Origin: CAIOHW01 sp964432565
GTDB lineage: Bacteria > Bdellovibrionota > UBA1018
Assembly: GCA_964432565.1 (NCBI GenBank)
Contig: CAYSOA010000006.1
Coordinates: 32,101 to 96,100 of the forward strand
Direction: 5' to 3'
Length of the DNA stretch: 64,000 nucleotides
Made by a program: the position numbers and the translations under genes
Notes under the pieces: generated by a model
Database searches by the model: none
Told to the model about the DNA's origin: nothing
The model's input: only the letters and a program-made list of their open reading frames with translations
Part shown: piece by piece, positions 7,940-16,129 of the stretch
Position numbering within the stretch: position 1 is the stretch's first letter
Layout of the letters: each line of letters starts with the position of its first letter

Positions 7940-8944
7940 TTAGGTTGAGGGGCGTTGAAGGTCAAGGGCGGCGGCATTTTTTGCGCCACGGTCCTGGCGT
8001 CGCCGGATCTCCGCCTGCAGCACTTCGGGATCCCACCAGAGCAAGTCGAGGCCGCTCTCACCCACCAGACGCTGGTACCCCTTCGGGAAAAGGTTGAGAT
8101 ATCGTTGTGAAATCGGCAGTGCTGCGTCGCTGTTTTTCAAGGCGGCCCAGATCTCCCACCCTGCCGACTCATCAAGCTCCTGAGCCTGCCTATCCAGAAC
8201 AGAAAAAGGACGCGTAGATGACGCGCCGCCAACACCCGCGGTTCGGCGTGACTCGTCATGCCAAGCTCGCCAGTGCGGACGACGTCTTTGCTGCGCATTC
8301 GCCCCTCGCCAGGCCTGCTGCAGCTCCCTCTCTCCCGCACTTCGCTCTCCACGCACCAGAAGCACATATCCCAGCCAAAGACGAAGCACTGGCTCGAACG
8401 GGTTCATGCGAACGGCAAGCCGAAAGGTTTCAGCGGCCAGGTCCGGCTGGCCCGACAAAAGCTCGGCTTGCCCTTTTCGCGCCAGCAGATCGACCGCGGG
8501 ACCCTCTGTCCTCAGTGCAACCCCCAGATGTCCGAGAGCCGCTCGATGGTTTCCTGCGATCAGGGCATTCACACCCGCCTGATGCAGCCGCGCCCCCTCA
8601 CCCGATAGCAAGGCTCTCGAGACCACGCCCACACGGCCCACGAGGCGCCCGCGTACCGCAGCATCCTTTTGAAGGGAGTGACTGAAAACCAGAACCCGAC
8701 TGGCCTCCTCGCGTCGACCCAGCATCAGCAGTTGATCTGCAAGCTCTGAGGCGAGGCTGACATCAAATGGCTGGCGTGCCAGCTGTTGCTTCAGCTCCAC
8801 GACCAGTGTCTCCCGATCCAACGCTCGTGGGGCAGCGCGATCGGCCCGAGCGGCCGATCCCGCCACAAGCAATATCCATAACGCCAGAATGCTGACTGTC
8901 GACGGCCGCAACACCCGCGTTTTCTCGACAGCCCCTGTAGGCAC
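7940..8944 (-). CDS. Periplasmic TPR-repeat protein
   Basis: 334 residues from GTG 8944, preceded by GAGGAAG at good spacing. A signal peptide (STVSILALWILLVAGSAARA) is followed by about four helical TPR-like units (roughly 55-235), with typical patterns such as ALIAGNHRAALGHLGVAL and ELLSGQPDLAAETFRLAVRMNP. The C-terminal 100 residues are not repeats; they include paired Trp residues (LDLLWWDPEVLQAEI). No enzymatic motif is seen; TPRs usually bind partner proteins. It lies immediately upstream of the deoxynucleoside kinase and diverges from the gene at 8961, with only 16 bases between starts. Confidence 0.7.
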   Translation of the reverse strand: MPTGAVEKTRVLRPSTVSILALWILLVAGSAARADRAAPRALDRETLVVELKQQLARQPFDVSLASELADQLLMLGRREEASRVLVFSHSLQKDAAVRGRLVGRVGVVSRALLSGEGARLHQAGVNALIAGNHRAALGHLGVALRTEGPAVDLLARKGQAELLSGQPDLAAETFRLAVRMNPFEPVLRLWLGYVLLVRGERSAGERELQQAWRGANAQQRRRPHWRAWHDESRRTAGVGGASSTRPFSVLDRQAQELDESAGWEIWAALKNSDAALPISQRYLNLFPKGYQRLVGESGLDLLWWDPEVLQAEIRRRQDRGAKNAAALDLQRPST

Positions 8945-8953
8945 CGTTAGACT
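8925..8953 (+). promoter_or_regulatory. Possible promoter of the gene at 8961
   Basis: TCGACA (8925-8930) and TAGACT (8948-8953) are 17 bases apart. The -10 ends seven bases before the ATG at 8961, where no ribosome site is seen. The match is moderate. Confidence 0.35.
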
Positions 8954-8960
8954 TCCTCTC

Positions 8961-9932
8961 ATGTTCTGCAAATTCCCTCGGGCGAGTCGCGCAGTTCAAG
9001 CCCTATTTCTGCTGCTCAGCCTGGTTTCCACCGAGGCTCGTGCCGCGCTCATTGAAACCCGGTCCTTTGAGGCCACCCTGGAACGGCGATCGACATCGGG
9101 CAGGATCCTGCTTCTCAAAAGTTCAGGGCCGATGCCGGGCCGCGGACAGCTCGTACTCCTGAGAAGCGCCGCTGGCCCGCTGGTCGCAGTACGCACGAGA
9201 AAGGTCTACGAGGCCGGACGCTTCGCAGGACAGATCGTGCGCGAATATGACATCTCTTCCCTGGAGGATGGCTCAACCTACCGGGCGCTCTTGAAGCTGC
9301 GCGACCTGATCGTGGATGTCGAAGATCTTCCCATGAGACCCCCTGAAGATCTCGACGTCGAGCTGGATCGCGATCGCCTTTCCAGCCGACTGAGTGCCGA
9401 CGAAGAGCTCGAGCTGCGCTCTCTGGTGCTCGAGGAAACCGAGGACTACGAAGAAGAGTCATCGATGCTGTCCTATCGACTCTCTCTCGTCCGACTCCCT
9501 GGTTTTTCGGAGGGGTTTATTTTTCCTGCGGCTTCGGGTGTGCGTTGGTCACAGACGATTCTGCACCCGTTGCTCCTGGACGCTCGCTGGCAGGACTCGC
9601 TGGGTATCGATCTGTCGGTCGCCTACACCCAACTCAGTGGGTACACCCCCCCCGGCACCGATAGCTTTGCCCTGATGCCGGCGTCCCTCTATGGGCGGTA
9701 CACGGTCTATCCCAATGCCAGCCTCAGCTTTCACGCCTACCTTGGAATCCAAAGCACCATCGTCCTCGGAGCCAGCGGTGACGAACCCGAACTTTCGGAT
9801 GCGATCACTCTGCTCACCTATTCGCAGCCCGCGGTCGGGCTCGGAATATCCCTTGAGGTCGGGCCCCAGTGGTGGCTCGTCTTTGATGGGGGAACCGACC
9901 AGTTTGGAATGAGCGTCGGAATCAAGTTTTAG
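8961..9932 (+). CDS. Secreted protein, likely outer-membrane beta-barrel C-terminus
   Basis: 323 residues. A signal peptide (VQALFLLLSLVSTEARA) precedes a beta-rich domain at about 30-125 and an acidic segment (EETEDYEEESS) near 160-172. The last ~140 residues alternate aromatic and small residues in strands of outer-membrane type (RYTVYPNASLSFHAYLGI, QWWLVFDGG) and end in a terminal Phe, as barrel proteins recognised by the BAM complex do. No family is recognised. It is the first plus-strand gene of the lptM-lysA-dap run, separated from lptM by 14 bases. Start ATG 8961 gives the signal peptide; no Shine-Dalgarno is evident. Confidence 0.7.
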   Translation: MFCKFPRASRAVQALFLLLSLVSTEARAALIETRSFEATLERRSTSGRILLLKSSGPMPGRGQLVLLRSAAGPLVAVRTRKVYEAGRFAGQIVREYDISSLEDGSTYRALLKLRDLIVDVEDLPMRPPEDLDVELDRDRLSSRLSADEELELRSLVLEETEDYEEESSMLSYRLSLVRLPGFSEGFIFPAASGVRWSQTILHPLLLDARWQDSLGIDLSVAYTQLSGYTPPGTDSFALMPASLYGRYTVYPNASLSFHAYLGIQSTIVLGASGDEPELSDAITLLTYSQPAVGLGISLEVGPQWWLVFDGGTDQFGMSVGIKF

Positions 9933-9946
9933 GAGGATCCAGTCCC

Positions 9947-10111
9947 ATGCCCGCTGCATTTCAGTTGTTGTTCGTGGTCGGTGTCAGCTCGTTCCTGCTC
10001 AATGCCTGCGGAGTGAAGGGCCCTCCGCTGCCGCCGATTCCGAGTGCGGCCGAGCTCTCATCGCCTGCACCGAGTCCGACGCCAACCGCCTCGAAGGAGC
10101 GAGCGGAATGA
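9947..10111 (+). CDS. lptM: LptM (YifL)-type small lipoprotein
   Basis: A 54-residue protein: hydrophobic leader, lipobox Cys at residue 21, then CGVKGPPLPP, the hallmark of LptM/YifL. In Escherichia coli LptM binds the LptD-LptE translocon and helps its oxidative maturation. The gene commonly sits next to lysA or dapF, as here. AGGAGGA at 9931-9937 is a strong ribosome site, and the stop overlaps the lysA start as ATGA. The C-terminal half is Pro/Ser-rich and probably unstructured. Confidence 0.85.
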   Translation: MPAAFQLLFVVGVSSFLLNACGVKGPPLPPIPSAAELSSPAPSPTPTASKERAE

Positions 10112-11406
10112 GTCGGCCACTGGACTTTTTCAACTACCAGGCGAACTCGCTGACCTGTGGGGGCATCCCCCTTTCGGAGATCGCGGGAAGAATCGGCACT
10201 CCGGTCTACATCTATTCGGCCGAGGCCTTCACTTCGCGGCTGGCCGACCTGCAGGCGGGCCTGTCGCCCCTTCGTGACGCGACAGTTTGCTATGCGGTCA
10301 AGAGCAACTCGAACCTTGCCGTCCTTCGAACCCTCGCTGCAGCCGGAGCGGGGGCGGATCTCGTGTCGGGAGGCGAGCTTCACCGTGCCCTGGTTGCCGG
10401 CATCTCTCCCTCAAAGATCGTGTTTTCAGGAGTCGGCAAGCGTGATGAAGAAATTGAGGCGGGCCTTCTGTGTTCGGATGACGGCATCTACTCATTTCAT
10501 GTCGAGTCCCTGGAGGAGCTGCTGCGAATCGAGGCCGTGGCATCAAGACTCGGCCGCCGGGCGCGCGTGGCTTTTCGGTTCAATCCCAACATCAATGCAA
10601 GGACGCATCCTTACATCAGCACCGGACTGAAACGAAACAAGTTTGGAATGAACCGAAGCGAGCTTCTTGAGGGGGCAAGGATTTCGCTCTCGATGAGTGC
10701 CGTTCAGGTCTGTGGGCTCAGCATTCATATCGGAAGCCAGCTCCTCTCGCTGGCACCGCTTCGTGAGGCGTATGCATCCGTCAGCCGGATGGTCGACGAA
10801 GTGGAGGATATTCTCGAGCGGCCGCTCGAATTCGTCGATCTCGGTGGAGGAGTGGGCGTCTCTTACGAACTGACCGGAAAACGCCCCCCAAGCCTTTCAG
10901 CCTACACGTCTACCATTGTTCGAGCCTTCGGTCCGCGATCCAGGTTCAAGTCCCGCCTCAGGATTCTGATTGAGCCGGGCCGTACCATCTCAGCCAATGC
11001 GGGCGTGCTGGTCACGAAGGTTCTGTACCGAAAGCCGCGCCCAAAGAAAGACTTTCTGGTCGTGGACGCGGGCATGAATGACCTGATGCGACCGGCTCTT
11101 TACGGCAGCCGCCATGCGGTGGTTCCGCTAAAGCGCCGCCCCGGACGCACGCCTCGGCGGGCGACCGATCTCGTGGGCCCCGTTTGCGAGAGCTCGGACT
11201 CCTTTGCCCAGGACCTGCCTCTGGACGCAATGCTCGCGTCGGGAGATCTTCTGGCAATCCTCAGCGCCGGCGCTTACGGAATGAGCATGGCCGGAAACTA
11301 CAACAGTCGCACTCGTCCTGCCGAAGTCCTGATCGAGGACGGAAGATGGAGGGTCATCCGAGATCGCGAAAGCGTCGAGGATCTGATACGTGGAGAGCGA
11401 CCATGA
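10108..11406 (+). CDS. lysA: Diaminopimelate decarboxylase
   Basis: 432 residues, fold-type III PLP enzyme that decarboxylates meso-diaminopimelate to L-lysine. CYAVKSNSN supplies the PLP lysine (Lys65); HIGSQL, DLGGGVGVSY and the EPGRTISANAG box bind PLP phosphate and substrate. The C-terminal CESSD and YGMSMAGNYN blocks are the catalytic Cys and Tyr regions. The length is normal. Coupled by four-base overlaps to lptM before it and dapA after it. Confidence 0.95.
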   Translation: MSRPLDFFNYQANSLTCGGIPLSEIAGRIGTPVYIYSAEAFTSRLADLQAGLSPLRDATVCYAVKSNSNLAVLRTLAAAGAGADLVSGGELHRALVAGISPSKIVFSGVGKRDEEIEAGLLCSDDGIYSFHVESLEELLRIEAVASRLGRRARVAFRFNPNINARTHPYISTGLKRNKFGMNRSELLEGARISLSMSAVQVCGLSIHIGSQLLSLAPLREAYASVSRMVDEVEDILERPLEFVDLGGGVGVSYELTGKRPPSLSAYTSTIVRAFGPRSRFKSRLRILIEPGRTISANAGVLVTKVLYRKPRPKKDFLVVDAGMNDLMRPALYGSRHAVVPLKRRPGRTPRRATDLVGPVCESSDSFAQDLPLDAMLASGDLLAILSAGAYGMSMAGNYNSRTRPAEVLIEDGRWRVIRDRESVEDLIRGERP

Positions 11407-12317
11407 AGAACCGAATCTCCGGGGTGATCACCGCTCTTGTCACACCGTTTGACCAAACGGGTGCCATCGACTGGAAGGCCTGGCAGCGACTTCTAACCGA
11501 TCAGATTGCGGCTGGCGTCTCCGGCGTCGTTCCCTGCGGCACCACCGGCGAGTCTCCCACTCTTGAGACTGAAGAAAAAAAGCAGTTGATCTCGACCGCC
11601 ATCGACCAGTGTCGCAATACTCCGGTTGCCGTGATTGCCGGCACCGGCGGAGCATCGACCCGCGATACCGTCGACCTGTCAGAGTGGGCGTCGAAAGCCG
11701 GGGCGGACGCCGTGCTGGTGGTCACGCCGTACTACAACAAACCCTCCCAGGACGGATTACTCTCTCACTACCGCGCTGTTGCCGCCGCCGTGAGCTGTCC
11801 CGTCGTCCTCTACAATGTTCCGGGACGCACGGGTGTCGGTCTCGAGGCCCGCACCATCGCCGCACTGGCCGCTCATCCCCGCATTCGCCAGATCAAGGAG
11901 GCAACGGGGAACCCCGCCTTCGCTTCCGAGATTCAGGATCGATGCGCCAGGACCGGATCGGCGATCGACGTCCTGTCAGGCGACGATGCCACCTGGCTCC
12001 CACTTCTTGCGGCCGGAGCAAGTGGTGTCATCTCGGTTGCGAGCAACCTCTTTCCGCGCGCGATGGTGGAACTGCAGAGGTCGTGGGGGGATCGCGACTT
12101 CGACCGATGCCTCGAGATCCACCGCCTTTACTACCCCCTGTTTCGGGACTTGTTCGTAGAGTCGAATCCAGCGCCCATCAAGCACGCGCTCGGCTGGGCG
12201 GGACTCTGTGGCGGCGGCATGCGCGCGCCTCTTGCCGCCCTCTCCGAGGCATCGGCACGACGACTGGAGGAATCACTGCTGAATTGCGGCTTCACCTCAC
12301 AGGGGGGAACCCGATGA
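11403..12317 (+). CDS. dapA: 4-hydroxy-tetrahydrodipicolinate synthase
   Basis: 304 residues, class I aldolase TIM barrel. It condenses pyruvate with aspartate semialdehyde. Schiff-base Lys165 lies in RQIKEATGN, Tyr137 in YNVPGRTG, and the GTTGE loop (46-50) provides the paired Thr residues. ATG 11403 overlaps the lysA stop; a longer in-frame reading to 11184 would lie inside lysA. The stop overlaps dapB as ATGA. Confidence 0.95.
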   Translation: MKNRISGVITALVTPFDQTGAIDWKAWQRLLTDQIAAGVSGVVPCGTTGESPTLETEEKKQLISTAIDQCRNTPVAVIAGTGGASTRDTVDLSEWASKAGADAVLVVTPYYNKPSQDGLLSHYRAVAAAVSCPVVLYNVPGRTGVGLEARTIAALAAHPRIRQIKEATGNPAFASEIQDRCARTGSAIDVLSGDDATWLPLLAAGASGVISVASNLFPRAMVELQRSWGDRDFDRCLEIHRLYYPLFRDLFVESNPAPIKHALGWAGLCGGGMRAPLAALSEASARRLEESLLNCGFTSQGGTR

Positions 12318-13075
12318 GCCAGGAGATCCACTCGATTTCGATCGTGGGCTCCCGCGGCCGGATGGGGCGGGCACTGAACCACCTCATCGGTGGCGAATTC
12401 AGGGGCAGTGCGCGCACGCACATTCAGCTGCACTCACAATCTCCCGAAGAGGACTGGGCGGACGCGCTGGCAAGTGACGTCTGGGTGGACTTCTCGCTTC
12501 CTGCGGGAATTCATGCCATCCATGCAAAGTTGACCGCGTGCCTGGCAAGCCACCCCGGCTACCGTCTTCCGGCGCTCGTCATCGGCACGACGGGCCACTC
12601 TCGTGATGAAAAAGAACTGATCGATGAACTGGCGGCGCTCACCCTGGTGCTTCAGGCTGCGAACTTCTCTATCGGAATCCTGATACTGAAAAAGGCGCTC
12701 GAGTTCGTTTCGCCCATCCTCTGGAAGTCGTCGTTTCGGCCGGTGCTCGTCGAAACCCATCACATTCACAAGAAGGATTCCCCCAGCGGGACCGCATGGA
12801 CTCTTGCAGAGAGCACAAGCGGCCTTGATCCCGCTCGAATTCACAGCATTCGAGCGGGCGAGGTGATCGGCGACCATCAGATCACGTTTCACGGTCTCGG
12901 GGAGCAGCTGTCTCTCTCCCACCACGCGGCAAGCCGAGAGATCTTTGCCCGCGGCGCACTGGAAGCGGCCATTTGGATCGCAAGAAAAAGAGCGCTTGCA
13001 CCAACCCGCACCGGGGCGATCACCCTGGATCAATTTTTTGAGGAGAAACTCGCATGTCTGACATCTTCGAAGTGA
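12314..13075 (+). CDS. dapB: 4-hydroxy-tetrahydrodipicolinate reductase
   Basis: 253 residues. It reduces the DapA product with NAD(P)H. The N-terminal Rossmann loop is GSRGRMGRAL; IGTTGHS and QAANFSIG follow the family order; the substrate-binding box reads ETHHIHKKDSPSGTA, with Ser where DapB usually has Ala. It is slightly short at the C-terminus but contains both domains. The start ATG 12314 overlaps the dapA stop; the 3' end overlaps dapL by 22 bases. Confidence 0.93.
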   Translation: MSQEIHSISIVGSRGRMGRALNHLIGGEFRGSARTHIQLHSQSPEEDWADALASDVWVDFSLPAGIHAIHAKLTACLASHPGYRLPALVIGTTGHSRDEKELIDELAALTLVLQAANFSIGILILKKALEFVSPILWKSSFRPVLVETHHIHKKDSPSGTAWTLAESTSGLDPARIHSIRAGEVIGDHQITFHGLGEQLSLSHHAASREIFARGALEAAIWIARKRALAPTRTGAITLDQFFEEKLACLTSSK

Positions 13076-14229
13076 CCGAACGCCTGAAGAAGCTTCCCCC
13101 CTACCTCTTCGCCCGCATCGACCAGATCAAGCAGGAGGAGATGGCCAAGGGCAGAAGCCTGACCGCGCTCGGAATCGGGGATCCGGACCTTCCCACCCCC
13201 GAGTTCATCATCCGACGCCTGGAAAAGGCTGCCAGAAACCCAGAGAACCATCAATATCCCTCCTATTGGGGAATGCCGGAATTTCGAAGGGCGGCTTCAC
13301 GTTTCATGGAGCGGCGTTTTGGAGTGAAGGCGAACCCAGACAGCGAGATCCTCTCCCTAATCGGTTCTAAGGAAGGGATCGCCCACATTCCCCTGGCGTT
13401 CGTGAATCCTGGCGAGGCCACCCTCGTCCCGGATCCGGGCTATCCGGTCTATCAGTCCGCCACCCTGATGGCGGACGGCGTCCCGCTTTCCTTTCCGCTT
13501 CTCGAGAAGAACGACTTTCTTCCCGATTTTTCAGATCTCGAACGGCTGGTAAAGCAGGGGCCACGAGTTCGACTGCTTTTTCTCAATTATCCGAACAACC
13601 CGACTGGGGCGACGGCAACGCTTGAGTTCTTTAAGGATCTGGTCGCCTTTGCGAAAAAACACGAGCTTCTCGTGTGTCACGACAACGCATATTCCGAGAT
13701 CTTTTTTGACGACTGCGTCCAACCCAGCTTCCTTGAGGTTCCCGGCGCGAGTGATGTCGGGATCGAGTTCCACAGTCTTTCGAAAACCTTCAATATGACC
13801 GGATGGCGCGTCGGCTTTGCCGTCGGAAACTCGCGAATGATTGAGGCACTCGGACGGGTCAAGACCAATATCGACTCGGGAATCTTCAACGCCTGTCAGG
13901 AGGCGGGCATCGAAGCGCTCGATCACTACGAACCGTTTTGTGCCGAGCTGCGCTCGATCTATCAGGCAAGGCGCGACATTCTTGTTCCCGCTCTTCGCGA
14001 CGCAGGTCTTTCCTGCGCAACCCCGAAGGCCACGTTCTACGTCTGGGCGAAGCTTCCTGAAGGGCGGAAGTCAGAAGACTATGTGATGAACCTGATTCGA
14101 ACGAAGGGCATCGTCAGTACTCCTGGAACAGGTTTTGGCTCTGCCGGTGAAGGCTATGTGCGCTTCACGCTCTGCAGCGATGCCGAGATTTTGAAACAAG
14201 TTGCGAAAAGCCTGCGAGGCTCGGTATAA
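13054..14229 (+). CDS. dapL: LL-diaminopimelate aminotransferase
   Basis: 391 residues, fold-type I aminotransferase. DapL converts tetrahydrodipicolinate directly to LL-diaminopimelate with glutamate, replacing DapD, DapC and DapE. The PLP lysine sits in SLSKTFNMTGWR; LGIGDPDLPTP, YPNNPTGA and the C-terminal RFTLC Arg box match the DapL-like class. Position directly after dapB supports this role over a generic aspartate aminotransferase. ATG 13054 is preceded by GAGGAG inside the end of dapB. A 24-base gap leads to etfB. A DapF epimerase is still needed and is not in the window. Confidence 0.85.
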   Translation: MSDIFEVTERLKKLPPYLFARIDQIKQEEMAKGRSLTALGIGDPDLPTPEFIIRRLEKAARNPENHQYPSYWGMPEFRRAASRFMERRFGVKANPDSEILSLIGSKEGIAHIPLAFVNPGEATLVPDPGYPVYQSATLMADGVPLSFPLLEKNDFLPDFSDLERLVKQGPRVRLLFLNYPNNPTGATATLEFFKDLVAFAKKHELLVCHDNAYSEIFFDDCVQPSFLEVPGASDVGIEFHSLSKTFNMTGWRVGFAVGNSRMIEALGRVKTNIDSGIFNACQEAGIEALDHYEPFCAELRSIYQARRDILVPALRDAGLSCATPKATFYVWAKLPEGRKSEDYVMNLIRTKGIVSTPGTGFGSAGEGYVRFTLCSDAEILKQVAKSLRGSV

Positions 14230-14253
14230 CTCAGCCATATCAAAGGATGATTT

Positions 14254-15027
14254 ATGAACATTTACGTTTGCATCAAGCAGGTTCCGGATACTGAAACCAA
14301 GATCAAGCTCAACGCCGACAGCTCGGGCATCGACACCACCGGCATCAAGTGGATCATGTCGCCTTTTGATGAGTTCGCAGTCGAAGAGGCGCTTCGACTG
14401 CGAGAAAAGAATCCAGGCAGCACGGTCACGGCCGTTTCGGCAGGCCCCGCTCGAGTGGTCGACACCCTGCGCACGGCGCTGGCAATGGGTGCTGACAATG
14501 CCATCCATATCGACTCACCCGAGGGCGCCGACAACTTTCGCGCGGCCAAGGCCATCGCGGAAGCCCTGAAGAAAGAGTCCAAGGTCGACATCGTCTTCAC
14601 CGGTAAGGAAGCCATCGATGATGGCGCCGCTCAGGTCAGCCAGCTCGTCGCCGAGGCGCTTGGCATTCCCTATGTCACCGTGGTGCTGAGCGCTGAGTAT
14701 TCGGCCGAATCGGTCAAGTGCCGCCGCGAGGTCGAAGGTGGGGCCATCGAAGTCATCGCCACTCCCCTGCCGGCTCTGATTGCTGCGCAGAAGGGAATGA
14801 ATGAGCCACGATACGCAAGTCTTCCCAACATCATGAAAGCCAAGAAGAAGGAAGTGAAGGTACTGAAGGAATCCGACCTCGGGATCTCCGACTCGGACCA
14901 GAAGATCCGCTACAAGAACTTCCAACTTCCGCCCCCCAAGCAGGCGGGACGCAAGATCGACGGTGATCCTGCGACTCAGGCCAAGGAACTGGCACGACTC
15001 CTCCACGAAGAAGCAAAGGTGATCTGA
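14254..15027 (+). CDS. etfB: Electron transfer flavoprotein beta subunit
   Basis: 257 residues. EtfB forms a soluble heterodimer with EtfA and holds the AMP/second nucleotide site; it collects electrons from acyl-CoA and related dehydrogenases. MNIYVCIKQVPDTE is the standard start, and the VEEALRLRE, GKEAIDDGAAQVSQLVAEALG and PRYASLPNIMKAKKK blocks are family hallmarks. AAGGATGA precedes the ATG. It follows dapL at 24 bases and is one base from etfA, so it may share the lysine-operon transcript. Confidence 0.94.
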   Translation: MNIYVCIKQVPDTETKIKLNADSSGIDTTGIKWIMSPFDEFAVEEALRLREKNPGSTVTAVSAGPARVVDTLRTALAMGADNAIHIDSPEGADNFRAAKAIAEALKKESKVDIVFTGKEAIDDGAAQVSQLVAEALGIPYVTVVLSAEYSAESVKCRREVEGGAIEVIATPLPALIAAQKGMNEPRYASLPNIMKAKKKEVKVLKESDLGISDSDQKIRYKNFQLPPPKQAGRKIDGDPATQAKELARLLHEEAKVI

Positions 15028-15028
15028 C

Positions 15029-15997
15029 ATGGCAAAAGTACTTGTTGTTGCAGAACAGCGCGATGGCCGGCTGAAGAAAACGACTTTCGAACTGATCGGT
15101 GCGTCGGCCGCGGCTGGAAACGAGACGCACGTGGCCCTGCTTGGAGACGGGATCGAGGGGCTCGCAACCGAACTTGGACACTACGGTGCCACGATGGTGC
15201 ACGTGGCCAATGACCCGGCCCTGAAGTTCTACACTGCCGAGGCCTATGCGCAGGTCCTGGTGGCGCTGGCAAAGTCGCTCAGTCCAGAGATCATCCTCGC
15301 GGCCCACTCACCAACCGGACGCGACCTGATGCCCAAGGTCACCTCCCGACTCGGAGTAGGTCTGGCAAGTGACTGCGTGCAGGCCTCCTTTGATGGGGGA
15401 GGCCTCACCGTTCGTCGGCCCCTGTATGCCGGAAAGGCCACCGCAGAAGTAGAGTTCGTGGGTGCCGGACCAAAAGTCGCGACCATTCGTGCGAATGCCC
15501 TCGGCATTCCCAAGCCCGACACCAGCAAAAGCGCTGCAGTTCAGCCCGTGACCGTTTCGCTGACCAACGTGATGACCGCGGTCAGCGAAGTCGTTCAGGG
15601 GCAAGCTGGCCGTCCCGACGTCACCGAAGCGGCCATCGTCATCTCCGGTGGGCGTTCGTTGAAGAACTCCGAAAACTTCAAGATTCTTGAGGAAACGGCG
15701 GATGTCCTTGGCGCGGCGGTGGGTGCCTCGCGCGCGGCAGTGGATGCAGGATATCGACCCCACCGGGATCAGGTCGGACAGACCGGCAAGGTGGTGTCGC
15801 CCAATCTCTACATCGCTTGCGGGATCAGCGGCGCCATTCAGCATCTTGCAGGAATGCGCTCCTCAAAAGTCATTGTCGCCATCAATACCGATCCCGAAGC
15901 CCCGATCTTCCAGGTCGCGGATTACGGCGTCGTGGGTGACCTTTTTGAAGTGACGCCGCTCTTGAAGGAAGAACTCCGGAAGCTAAAGGAACACTGA
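15029..15997 (+). CDS. etfA: Electron transfer flavoprotein alpha subunit
   Basis: 322 residues. EtfA binds the redox-active FAD. The N-terminal alpha/beta domain is followed by the conserved FAD domain from about 200: VISGGRSLKN, GASRAAVDAGY, QVGQTGKVVSP, ISGAIQHLAGM and the AINTDPEAPIFQVADYGVVGDL stretch, all present. The subunit ends before the terminator at 16033. The likely electron acceptor is the FadF-like membrane protein encoded next. Confidence 0.95.
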   Translation: MAKVLVVAEQRDGRLKKTTFELIGASAAAGNETHVALLGDGIEGLATELGHYGATMVHVANDPALKFYTAEAYAQVLVALAKSLSPEIILAAHSPTGRDLMPKVTSRLGVGLASDCVQASFDGGGLTVRRPLYAGKATAEVEFVGAGPKVATIRANALGIPKPDTSKSAAVQPVTVSLTNVMTAVSEVVQGQAGRPDVTEAAIVISGGRSLKNSENFKILEETADVLGAAVGASRAAVDAGYRPHRDQVGQTGKVVSPNLYIACGISGAIQHLAGMRSSKVIVAINTDPEAPIFQVADYGVVGDLFEVTPLLKEELRKLKEH

Positions 15998-16032
15998 TCT
16001 TTTATTGTCAGTAACGCCAAGCGCTCATTAAA

Positions 16033-16067
16033 CCCCGACCGGACTTCCTGTCCGGCCGGGGTTTTTT
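16033..16067 (+). terminator. Intrinsic terminator after etfA
   Basis: A 12-position stem (CCCCGACCGGAC with GTCCGGCCGGGG, one internal A-C mismatch) with loop TTCCT is followed by six T. It should close the lptM-to-etfA transcript. Confidence 0.88.
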
Positions 16068-16089
16068 CCATCCGCCAGAAAACCACCGG

Positions 16090-16118
16090 TTGAGCCGCCT
16101 GCACGAAGCACCTAAACT
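16090..16118 (+). promoter_or_regulatory. Possible promoter of the FadF-like gene
   Basis: TTGAGC (16090-16095) and TAAACT (16113-16118) are 17 bases apart, each four of six to consensus. It lies after the etfA terminator and 11 bases before ATG 16130, with AAGGG between. Confidence 0.35.
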
Positions 16119-16129
16119 AAGGGCAACTT

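Noticed and set aside
9933..9946. Lysine riboswitch before lysA/lptM
   Set aside because: Only 14 bases separate the genes; there is no room for the aptamer.
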